DNA of 6,790 bases from an uncultured Ruminococcus sp. (lineage in GTDB: Bacteria > Bacillota > Clostridia > Oscillospirales > CAG-272). Location of the stretch: assembly GCA_902783905.1 (NCBI GenBank), contig CACZSP010000309.1:1-6790 (forward strand). The letters are read 5' to 3'. Positions 1-6,720 of the stretch are shown here, piece after piece; position 1 is the stretch's first letter, and each line of letters opens with the position of its first letter. Below the pieces are notes generated by a model that was not told where the DNA came from, searched no databases, and worked only from the letters and a program-made list of their open reading frames with translations. Position numbers and translations under genes: made by a program.

Positions 1-2102
1 AGAAGCACCCGCCCGTCTCCGAACTCGTCGAACCCGCCGACCCAGACGGTGAACGAGGACGGCGAGTACGCCGTCGAATATGAATTCGCCGTGCCGGCGC
101 TGAACAGACTGCTCGAATCGCAGATAAGGCAGGCCTTTTTGTAAAGATCCGGGTACTTTTTCAGCGAGCTGAAATCGGCGCCCGCGGAACGTCTCCCGTA
201 ATAGTACGAACCGTTGTAATACCGGTACCGGGATCCGTTGAGTACGTCCAGCGCCTCGGTCTCGTATTTCGCGCCGGTAAGCCCCGCCTTTTCATAGCAG
301 GCTTCATAGATCAGAGCGGCGCCGGATTTAGTTATATCAGCGCCGGACGAACCCCAGAGCTTGCCTATAAGATCGTCGATCTTCCTTTCGGCGGCTTCCC
401 CGTTTTTCATATCTCCGAAACCGATGAGATATCCGCTTATGTTGACGAAAACGTCGCTAAGGTCCCGTCCGGTGTTGTTCGAGACTTTGACCGTTACCTC
501 CGACCCGTCCGAACTCGACAGCAGCACGACTCCGAGATTGCCGTACCTCGTGTCGTAATATGAAGCCGAGGTATAAAGATAGGTGTCCTTGGTCACGCCG
601 GCGAAAGACGCGCCGCAATCCGCGCCCAGAAAGACGGCAGAGGGCGCGGTAAGATTTGTGCGCGTAACGTCGGAATAGCTGCCGGCCGGGACAAGCGCGT
701 CGATCCCCTCGTAGGACACCCTGCAGCGTCCGCCGCCGGATGAGTAAACGCCGGTCAGTATCTCGGCGCGGTTTTTACCGCTTTCCGACAGATAAACGAC
801 TTTGACCGTGTTAAGCGAATCTCCGCCTCTGCGCAGCGCCCCGTATACCGTAAACAGGGCGGCAAATGCGAGAGCCGCGGCGGGGATCGCGATCCAGATC
901 ATTTTTTCGCGCTTTTTCTTCCTGAAGAAAATGAACGCCCCGATGATCCCGAGCAGTATGTACGCGGCCACTCCGATCATAAGGAAGGTACCCGACGGAC
1001 TTCTGTCGCGCGTCGAGGCGGACAGGAAATCGTGGGACGTGCTTGCGTTTTTTGCGGAGATGCCCGAATATTCGAAGATATTGCCGGCGAGGAAGGTCTG
1101 GTTGTCTGTACTCCCGCTGATCCCCGGATTTCCGAGAGAAAAGGGCGTCAGGAAGAGATTGTAGGTCTTGTGACGGTAGAAAAGCGGGTAGTTTTCACCC
1201 GTGTCGCTGCCGACTACGGCGAAAGACGCGTCGTTTACCGTCGAATAGGGCGCGTCGGTGATAGAAAACCTTACGTTCCCCTTTGCGCTGCTGTAAAAAG
1301 AAGTATAATTTCTGCTTCCCGAATAAACGCAGGAAGTCTTCGGATCGGAGGTGAAAAACTCCGAAAGCCCGTCCAGATTCTTTCCTCCGTGCTCGCCGGT
1401 GCCGGCGACGACGGTCCCGCCAGCCAGAATATAATGCTTAAGCAGCTCGATCTGGCTCTGGGAGAAGGACGACGACGCCGAAAAATCCGCGTCCCCGATA
1501 ACGATCGCGTCGTAGGCGTCTATAAGATGCTCGTCGGACGGAAAACCGTCGGGGTGTATCCGGGCGACGCAGACGGTATAGGTCTTCACAAGATCGCTCC
1601 CGTTCACGTAGCCCAGCGTCAGCGCGTCCTTTGCGTTCTCGGAAAGACATCCTATGAGAAAAACGTCGTCTCCCGTTCTCGCGTTGTTAAGCTGGAGCCT
1701 TCCCGACGTCTCCGCCGTCTTCTTTACACCGGTCAGCGAATAATCCACGTATCCGTAAGTGCCGTAAACGTCGGGAAAAACGGGTATCGTCACCGTTTTT
1801 TCGACTCCGGCGGGAAGGACGTAGTCCTTTTCGACGGTCACCGTTTCGTCGTCGCTCCCGATCCAGCCGCCCCTGCCGAAGCTGAGTACGATCTTACCCG
1901 AATAATCCTTTTCGGCGCTGTTTTTCAGGGTGACGAGGAAGGGGTTCCACCTTCCGGTCAGAACGGTGCCGTCGAATCCCGCCTCGAGCTTTACCGTGAC
2001 GCCGTCGCCCGCCGCCGAGGCGGGAAAAACGGAAAACAGCATCGCGGCGAGCGCCGCGGCAGCGGCGAAAATCTTCAGAATTTGAGCGTGTTTCAGTTTC
2101 AT
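1..2102 (-). CDS. Large membrane protein with amidotransferase-like domain, paralogue C (divergent copy; C-terminus outside window)
   Basis: Function unknown. The frame is open from the ATG at 2102-2100 through 700 codons to the window edge with no stop; compared with its neighbours about 25-45 residues are missing. The start is supported by AAAAGGA 5 nt upstream and by a signal peptide immediately following (basic MKLKH, Ala/Leu-rich core, probable cleavage after ASA at residue 30). Residues ~35-140 are beta-rich (VTVKLEAGF, then NPFLVTLKN). Residues ~145-255 look like an alpha/beta amidotransferase-type fold: DAYDAIVIGDADF, then AGGTVVAGTGEHGG at 227-240 with Thr235 where a catalytic Cys would sit. 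RDRSPSG (365-371) precedes TM1 (~372-393); RKKKREK (394-400) is the likely cytoplasmic turn; TM2 is ~401-420. The C-terminal half is predicted extracytoplasmic, with LTGVYSSG and TGRDLSD (544-550), then a Tyr-rich stretch near 626-637 that the neighbours lack. It is the most diverged of the three copies. Seen: motifs and topology cues. Inferred: fold and localisation. Confidence 0.9.
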   Translation of the reverse strand, partial: MKLKHAQILKIFAAAAALAAMLFSVFPASAAGDGVTVKLEAGFDGTVLTGRWNPFLVTLKNSAEKDYSGKIVLSFGRGGWIGSDDETVTVEKDYVLPAGVEKTVTIPVFPDVYGTYGYVDYSLTGVKKTAETSGRLQLNNARTGDDVFLIGCLSENAKDALTLGYVNGSDLVKTYTVCVARIHPDGFPSDEHLIDAYDAIVIGDADFSASSSFSQSQIELLKHYILAGGTVVAGTGEHGGKNLDGLSEFFTSDPKTSCVYSGSRNYTSFYSSAKGNVRFSITDAPYSTVNDASFAVVGSDTGENYPLFYRHKTYNLFLTPFSLGNPGISGSTDNQTFLAGNIFEYSGISAKNASTSHDFLSASTRDRSPSGTFLMIGVAAYILLGIIGAFIFFRKKKREKMIWIAIPAAALAFAALFTVYGALRRGGDSLNTVKVVYLSESGKNRAEILTGVYSSGGGRCRVSYEGIDALVPAGSYSDVTRTNLTAPSAVFLGADCGASFAGVTKDTYLYTSASYYDTRYGNLGVVLLSSSDGSEVTVKVSNNTGRDLSDVFVNISGYLIGFGDMKNGEAAERKIDDLIGKLWGSSGADITKSGAALIYEACYEKAGLTGAKYETEALDVLNGSRYRYYNGSYYYGRRSAGADFSSLKKYPDLYKKACLICDSSSLFSAGTANSYSTAYSPSSFTVWVGGFDEFGDGRVL

Positions 2103-2107
2103 TTTGA

Positions 2108-2114
2108 TCCTTTT
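2108..2114 (-). promoter_or_regulatory. Ribosome-binding site of paralogue C
   Basis: On the minus strand AAAAGGA lies 5 nt before the ATG at 2102-2100 (spacer TCAAA). It is a good Shine-Dalgarno match and fixes the start ahead of the signal peptide. The next in-frame ATG (residue 21) would destroy the signal peptide. The site begins one nucleotide after the base of a strong hairpin. Confidence 0.8.
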
Positions 2115-2115
2115 G

Positions 2116-2133
2116 CCGCCGCTCGCGCGGCGG
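2116..2133 (-). other. Intergenic hairpin with GCGA (GNRA) tetraloop
   Basis: On the minus strand CCGCCGC pairs perfectly with GCGGCGG around the loop GCGA: a 7-bp all-GC stem with a GNRA-class tetraloop, in the 61-bp gap between paralogues B and C. It is followed by CAAAAGGA, not a U-tract, so it is not a canonical intrinsic terminator on this strand. Known behaviour of such hairpins includes stabilising a processed downstream mRNA, slowing 3' exonucleases on the upstream message, or keeping the adjacent ribosome-binding site single-stranded. Which applies here is inference. GC-rich sequence forms short hairpins by chance, but the exact placement against the ribosome-binding site is notable. 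Confidence 0.5.
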
Positions 2134-2163
2134 ACGGAAATAAATCGTCAGTCAGAAAATAAT

Positions 2164-4425
2164 TCAGGAAATAATAAAATATACGAAGGTCAGCGAAAAA
2201 CGCGCGTCTGCTTTTTTTCCGTTGACAAGCGGCGTCATATCCGGCGCGCCGTCGTCGAAGGCGCCGAACAGTATCGCGTTCCCGCCGTTCAGCCCGTCGA
2301 GATCACACAGCGTCCCGGCGCAGGAGGTGACCCATGCCTTGCGGTAATCGCTTTCGTTTCCGCGGAGCGAGGGAAAAGGTCCTCCTCCCGAAAGAGAAGT
2401 ATTATAATAATACGCCCTGTATTCCGCGGTCCCGCCGAGCCCGAATCCCTTCACCGTTCTTTCGGCCTCGTCCCGCGCTTCGGCGTCGGGCAGGCCGCGG
2501 TAAAACGAATCGACCAGCAGACCCGCAAGACTCCCGGCCTGGCTTTCGGCAACGGCGGCCGGATCGGATTTCGAAGCGTAGAACGCGTCAGACGAGAAAA
2601 GGTACTGCGCAGGATCGGTCATACCGTCGACCCACGCCGAGATATCGATTTGCGCAGTTTCTCCGGCGGGAATATCCCCGACGCGGAAATAATATCCCTG
2701 ACGGAACAGAAAGGCGTCGGAAAGATCCCTCCCGGTCAGGTTTTCTATCCTTACCGTGTCGTAAAACGGGAAGATCACCGCCGCCTGCCCGTTTTGCCTC
2801 GCTTTGCCGAACGCGGTGATACTCAGCCCCGCGTAACCGTCGCTGACATACTCCGCTGCGTTGACCAGCCGTTTGTCTTTTTCCGCCGCGTACGTCACCG
2901 AAACGCTTCCGTCGTACGTCACGCGGGAAGGAAGCGTATCGGGGATTCTGCGCTGCCAGTTGCCGCAAAGATTTCTCTGCGACAGTCCGGCGGAGACGCT
3001 CCCGTCTACTTCAAAGGAAAGCTCGAGATCTTCCCTGCGCGGGGAATAGACCCCCGTCAGCAGAGCGGCGCGGCTGAGTCCGGACTCCGACAGCCGGACC
3101 GTATTGAGGGTATAGACGGCTGTGCCGCCCCTGACCAGTCTTCCGTACCCGGTAAAAAGGACGGAAAACAGTGCCGCCGACGCGCAAATGACAACCGGTA
3201 TCAGTTTTTCCCTGCGCTTCTTCCGAAGCACGGCGACCGGAAGAACGATCCCCGCCGCGGAATAAAGAACGACCCCGGCAAGTATCGCAGATCCGGACGG
3301 AGTTCTGTCTCTCGTGTCTGAAACGAGAAATCTTGCGTCGGCGTTTACGCCGCTCACCGCCGGATCACCGCCGGCAACGCTTTTGCCGTTTGGCGTGATC
3401 CAGACGTAGGAAACGCACTGCGAGACTATAAAGCTCTGATTGTCCGTGCTTTCGGCGACCGACTGATCGGTCAGCGAAAACGGCGTCGCCATGAGGCATA
3501 CGCTGTCCGACGTCAGATACAGCGGCGATCTGACAGCGACGGCAAACTCCGCCGCGAAGGATGAAGCGGGAACGTCCCGGAAGGATATGATCCTCCCGCC
3601 GAGATTGCGCTCGAAGGTAAACCTTTCACCCTCGTAAACGCAAGATCCGGACGGATCTTCGGTAAAAAACTCCCTGAACGCCGCGAGCGTTCCGGCTCCG
3701 TGAGTCCCGGTGCCGGCTATGACCCGGCCTCCCGCTCGCAGGTAATCGACCAGAAGCCGCTTCTGACTTTCGGAAAAAGGGGAGTCCTCCCCGAAATCGA
3801 GGTCGCCGCAGAGTATCACGTCAAAAGAGTTTATCAGCGAAAGAGAACCCGGGAATCTGTCGGCTGAAATATGCTCCACGGCGGTTTCCGGACCGGTGAT
3901 TTTCAATCCGTTCAGTTTTTCAAAGACGAAAGCGTCATCCTGCCGGCAGGTCAGCCATCCGACCAGAAGCGCTTTCGAAAGGTGCCAGTCGCCGAAGGCA
4001 AGATCGTATGAAGCGATCTCCCTGCCGCCGGTATCGAGCACGCGGCAGGATATTCCGTTTGCCGTTGAGCCGAGCGCCGTGAGCGGTATTTCCACAGTTC
4101 TTTCTTCGTTACCGCCCAGCGAAAAAGGCGCAGCGGTCTCGATAAAGGCGGGCTCGGCGGAAACCGGTCCGTAACCGTCCGACGGGGTCAGTACGAAAGT
4201 CCCCGAAACGGGAGAAGGCGTCCGATTGCGCAGCGTCACGCGCACCGGCATCTGCTTGTCTACGTACAGCCGCCCCTCGGAGTAACCGGCCTCGAGACTG
4301 ACCGTCACCGGCCTGGTCCCGTCGGCCGCCGCGGCTCCGACGGACAGGCAGAAAAGAACAGCCAGCGCCGCGGAGAAAGCGATTTTCAGTTTTTTGAGAA
4401 AGCGCTGATTAATAGATTTCTTCAT
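2164..4425 (-). CDS. Large membrane protein with amidotransferase-like domain, paralogue B
   Basis: Complete 753-aa ORF, ATG at 4425, TGA at 2166-2164 with a second in-frame TGA four codons on. Function unknown. Signal peptide: basic MKKSINQRFLKKLK, hydrophobic core ~15-30, SPase I-type Ala cluster at 31-34, no lipobox. Residues ~40-145 form a beta-rich domain (VTVSLEAGYSEGRLY, then PVRVTLRN). Residues ~152-255 resemble a class I amidotransferase-like fold, with FDVILCGDLDF (201-211), a helix, then AGGRVIAGTGTHG (231-243); Thr239 replaces the expected nucleophile. TRDRTPSG (371-378) leads into TM1 (~380-400), RKKRREK (401-407) is the predicted cytoplasmic turn, TM2 is ~408-427. The extracytoplasmic C-terminal half carries LTGVYSPR, TGRDLSD (564-570), a helical stretch ~622-658, GGPFPSLR and PDMTPLVNGKK. 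It is closest to paralogue A: 22 of 29 residues match in a hand-aligned C-terminal block (721-749 here, 703-731 there) and 20 of 26 near the N-terminus. It lies 48 bp downstream of A in the same frame, and 61 bp before C. Confidence 0.95.
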   Translation of the reverse strand: MKKSINQRFLKKLKIAFSAALAVLFCLSVGAAAADGTRPVTVSLEAGYSEGRLYVDKQMPVRVTLRNRTPSPVSGTFVLTPSDGYGPVSAEPAFIETAAPFSLGGNEERTVEIPLTALGSTANGISCRVLDTGGREIASYDLAFGDWHLSKALLVGWLTCRQDDAFVFEKLNGLKITGPETAVEHISADRFPGSLSLINSFDVILCGDLDFGEDSPFSESQKRLLVDYLRAGGRVIAGTGTHGAGTLAAFREFFTEDPSGSCVYEGERFTFERNLGGRIISFRDVPASSFAAEFAVAVRSPLYLTSDSVCLMATPFSLTDQSVAESTDNQSFIVSQCVSYVWITPNGKSVAGGDPAVSGVNADARFLVSDTRDRTPSGSAILAGVVLYSAAGIVLPVAVLRKKRREKLIPVVICASAALFSVLFTGYGRLVRGGTAVYTLNTVRLSESGLSRAALLTGVYSPRREDLELSFEVDGSVSAGLSQRNLCGNWQRRIPDTLPSRVTYDGSVSVTYAAEKDKRLVNAAEYVSDGYAGLSITAFGKARQNGQAAVIFPFYDTVRIENLTGRDLSDAFLFRQGYYFRVGDIPAGETAQIDISAWVDGMTDPAQYLFSSDAFYASKSDPAAVAESQAGSLAGLLVDSFYRGLPDAEARDEAERTVKGFGLGGTAEYRAYYYNTSLSGGGPFPSLRGNESDYRKAWVTSCAGTLCDLDGLNGGNAILFGAFDDGAPDMTPLVNGKKADARFSLTFVYFIIS

Positions 4426-4430
4426 CCTGA

Positions 4431-4435
4431 CTCCC
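4431..4435 (-). promoter_or_regulatory. Ribosome-binding site of paralogue B
   Basis: On the minus strand GGGAG sits 5 nt before the ATG at 4425-4423 (spacer TCAGG). No other ATG, GTG or TTG occurs in frame between the upstream TAG and this ATG, so the start is well determined. Confidence 0.75.
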
Positions 4436-4473
4436 GGCGGCGGTTTCTCTTCGGCGGAATATGCGGTACCATC

Positions 4474-6699
4474 CTATCTCTCTGACGACTCCGTCTGCAG
4501 GCAGGCGTAAACCAGGGTAAGCGAATAACGCGAGCGCGCCTTTTTTCCGTTGATCAGCGGAGTCATATCCGGCGCGGAGCCGTCGAAAGCTCCGAGGATC
4601 ATCCCGGATCCGGACGTGTCGAGCAGCGTTCCGGCGCAGGATATTACCGTCGCCCGGTGAAAGTCGTCCTCCTTTTTGCGGAGCGACGGAAAGGGACCTC
4701 CCGCCGAAGAAGACGACTTGAAATAGTAAGCTTTATAACGAAGGTTTGAGCCGAAGCGGAATCCAATTATAGTATCGGTGATCTCGGCTTTTGCTTCGGC
4801 GGCGGACCCGTCCCGGTAGAACCCCGACGCGATCGCCTCCGCCAGACTTTCCGCCATCATCCCCGCCGTTTCCTTTTCGACTGCCCGACTGTCTGTCAGA
4901 CTGCTTAAATAAGCGTTTCTTCCGGATATTTCGGCGTTAAAAACAGACGACGTGTCGACCGTGACGTCAACTCCCGCCGGCAGATCGCCGACGTAAAGAT
5001 AATAGCCGTGGCCGAAGAGAAAGGCGTCGGACAGATCCTTTCCCGTTCCGTTGACGATCCTGACCCACTCATCATAGGATCCCGCGCAGGAAAGCGTCAG
5101 TCCGCGGTACCCTGTGTCGAAATATCTCGCCGAATCGACGATATGCGAATCCTTGGCGACGTCCCGGTAGACGGCGGACGTGCTGTCGGAAAAGCTGATC
5201 CGGGACGGAAGCGTATCCGGAACCTCCAGTTTTCCGTTGTCCGCCAGGTTATCCTTCGGAATACCGACGCTGACTCCCGGCGTGAGATAGGAAAGCTCCC
5301 TGTCGCCTCTTCCCGACGCGTACACTCCTGTCAAAAGGACCCCGTGATCGATTTCCGGACCCGACGCTTTTACGACGTTGAGGGTGAAGACCGAATCGGG
5401 CCCCTTTACCGTCACCCCGATCAGGACCGGTACGGCGGAAAAGACGAGCGCGGAAACGCACAGGACGGCGGGTATCAGCTTTTCCCGGCGCCTTTTTTTC
5501 AGTATAACGACGGGAAGCGCGATCCCGCATACCGAAAAAATCATTATCCCGGCGGCCATTGCGATCCCCGAGGGGGATCTGTCGCGGACGTCGGCGACCA
5601 GAAATCCCGCGTCGGCGTACTCTCCGCTTATCACCTGACCGCCCGAGCCGCTCCATATATTCGAAAACCGGTTGAGGAAGGCAATATCGGCGGAGTCCGT
5701 CATATCCATTATATAACGCTGTTTTTCAAGACTGCCTTCAAAAGCCGGGTCGGCGAGGGAAAACGGTGTCACGAACAACCGGGTCGATTCGCTGACCCAA
5801 TGCAACAGCCCTTCCCCGTAATAAGTGTTGCTTCTGAAATGATCTTCCGACAGATCGGACACTGCCAGACCTTCCGGGAATTTTCGGGAGTCCGAATAAG
5901 TCCCGCCGTTATACCGGCACGCTTCGGATGGATCGAAGGAAAGAAACTCGGAAAACCCGCGCAGGGTCTCCGCGCCGCGGGCTCCGGTGCCGACGACGAT
6001 CCTTCCGCCCGCCCTCAGATAAAAGGACAACAGTTCTCTCTGCCTGTCGGAAAAGATTGAAGAGTCCGAAAGATCGGTATCTCCGACGAGGATCACATCG
6101 AACGAATCTATGAGCAACTCGTCCGACGGGAACCTGTCGGCACTGATATGCTCGACGGAAACGGTCTGCGGTTCGCCGGATACGAAATACGACAGTTCCC
6201 CGTCGAGAAGGCTGAAGATAAAAGGATCGTCCTGCCGGTTCGTCAGCCAGCCGATAAGCCGGGCTTTCCTAGCCGTGCGCCGGTAACCGTCGTCAAACCG
6301 TTCCTCGCAGGAGGCGATCTCGCAGCCTCTGCCGTCAAGCACGCGGCATCCGATCCCCGCAAGGTGATCTCCCGTCCCCGTCACCGGTATTTCAAGCTCC
6401 TTCTCCCCGCCCGCCTCAAGCGAAAAAGGCATGCCTGTTTCGACGAAAGCCGGGACGACGGCTTCGGTGCCGTCGTATAGCGGAAACAACTCGACGCTGC
6501 CCGAAAGGTCGGTCCCGGACCGGTCGGAAAGAGTCACCCGTACCGGGATCTGTTTGTTATAGTACAGCCGCCCCTCGGAGTAACCGACCTCGATCCTCAC
6601 CGTCACCGGCTGATCTCCGGCGGACGCCGCGGCGGAGGGCAGGCAGACAAGAACGAGCAGCACCGCGGAACAGAGGAGCGGCAGCCGTGCGCGTTTCAT
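4474..6699 (-). CDS. Large membrane protein with amidotransferase-like domain, paralogue A
   Basis: Complete 741-aa ORF, ATG at 6699, TAG at 4476-4474. Function unknown. Signal peptide: MKRAR, hydrophobic core ~6-20, probable SPase I cleavage after ASA at residue 27. Beta-rich domain ~32-140 (VTVRIEVGYSEGRLY). Amidotransferase-like alpha/beta domain ~147-254: LIGWLTNRQDD, VEHISADRFPSDE, FDVILVGDTDL (200-210) and AGGRIVVGTGARG (230-242), with Thr238 at the expected nucleophile position. VRDRSPSG (371-378) precedes TM1 (~379-400); KKRRREK (401-407) is the predicted cytoplasmic turn; TM2 ~408-427. The C-terminal half is predicted outside: LTGVYASG, TGKDLSD (552-558), an acidic/Ala-rich helix ~605-627, GGPFPSLR and PDMTPLINGKK. 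Its tail is several residues longer than that of paralogue B (LQTESSER). The start overlaps the upstream gene as ATGA, and there is no ribosome-binding site at normal spacing, so translation probably depends on coupling. The nearest relative is paralogue B next door. Extracytoplasmic location is inferred from the signal peptide and the positive-inside rule. Confidence 0.95.
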   Translation of the reverse strand: MKRARLPLLCSAVLLVLVCLPSAAASAGDQPVTVRIEVGYSEGRLYYNKQIPVRVTLSDRSGTDLSGSVELFPLYDGTEAVVPAFVETGMPFSLEAGGEKELEIPVTGTGDHLAGIGCRVLDGRGCEIASCEERFDDGYRRTARKARLIGWLTNRQDDPFIFSLLDGELSYFVSGEPQTVSVEHISADRFPSDELLIDSFDVILVGDTDLSDSSIFSDRQRELLSFYLRAGGRIVVGTGARGAETLRGFSEFLSFDPSEACRYNGGTYSDSRKFPEGLAVSDLSEDHFRSNTYYGEGLLHWVSESTRLFVTPFSLADPAFEGSLEKQRYIMDMTDSADIAFLNRFSNIWSGSGGQVISGEYADAGFLVADVRDRSPSGIAMAAGIMIFSVCGIALPVVILKKRRREKLIPAVLCVSALVFSAVPVLIGVTVKGPDSVFTLNVVKASGPEIDHGVLLTGVYASGRGDRELSYLTPGVSVGIPKDNLADNGKLEVPDTLPSRISFSDSTSAVYRDVAKDSHIVDSARYFDTGYRGLTLSCAGSYDEWVRIVNGTGKDLSDAFLFGHGYYLYVGDLPAGVDVTVDTSSVFNAEISGRNAYLSSLTDSRAVEKETAGMMAESLAEAIASGFYRDGSAAEAKAEITDTIIGFRFGSNLRYKAYYFKSSSSAGGPFPSLRKKEDDFHRATVISCAGTLLDTSGSGMILGAFDGSAPDMTPLINGKKARSRYSLTLVYACLQTESSER

Positions 6700-6720
6700 T
6701 TTCTGTATTTATCGTACTCC
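6696..6720 (-). promoter_or_regulatory. ATGA stop/start overlap coupling paralogue A to the upstream gene
   Basis: The ATG of paralogue A (6699-6697) overlaps the TGA of the preceding gene (6698-6696). The only purine-rich Shine-Dalgarno candidate, GGAG at 6720-6717, is 17 nt from the ATG, which is farther than usual. Translation by terminating or reinitiating ribosomes is the likely mode, in contrast to paralogues B and C, which have their own well-spaced sites. Confidence 0.6.

Larger units (their letters stand above)
1..6699 (-). repeat. Tandem triplication of one membrane-protein gene
   Basis: Three direct, same-strand gene copies (6699-4474, 4425-2164, 2102-1) encode proteins of the same domain order and near-equal length. 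Shared landmarks in order are VTVxxExG near the N-terminus, FPS...(D/N)(S/A)(F/Y)D, AGGxxxxGTGxxG, TPFSL, RDR(S/T)PSG, a seven-residue basic turn, LTGVY(S/A) and TG(R/K)DLSD. Copies A and B retain nucleotide identity in places, for example a 25-nt identical tract at 4264-4288 and 6562-6586 encoding the YSEGRLY region. Copy C is recognisable only at protein level. This implies an old duplication giving C and the A/B ancestor, followed by a later A/B duplication or by gene conversion between A and B. Confidence 0.85.

Noticed and set aside
1032..2162. 376-codon plus-strand open frame opposite paralogue C
   Set aside because: Arg- and Gly-rich composition, no signal or domain, fully antisense to a paralogue-supported gene, so a shadow.
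2103..2163. Rho-independent terminator between paralogues B and C
   Set aside because: The hairpin is strong, but on the minus strand it is followed by CAAAAGGA instead of a U-run. The T-run on the plus strand lies on the wrong side for plus-strand transcription, which has no gene here.
2104..3321. 405-codon plus-strand open frame opposite paralogue B
   Set aside because: Arg/Gly/Pro-rich translation with no recognisable domain, lying antisense to a gene with clear signal peptide, membrane segments and paralogues. Long antisense frames are common opposite GC-rich genes.
4426..4473. Promoter or terminator in the gap between paralogues A and B
   Set aside because: No -10/-35-like pair and no inverted repeat with a T-tract; only the GGTACC palindrome and short CCGCCG direct repeats, which are expected in GC-rich sequence.
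5008..6060. 350-codon plus-strand open frame opposite paralogue A
   Set aside because: Low-complexity basic composition and no counterpart conserved opposite paralogue B at the equivalent place.
6616..6699. Lipoprotein signal in paralogue A (LVC near residue 19)
   Set aside because: The residue before Cys is Val, not Gly/Ala/Ser, so there is no valid lipobox; an ASA SPase I site follows.
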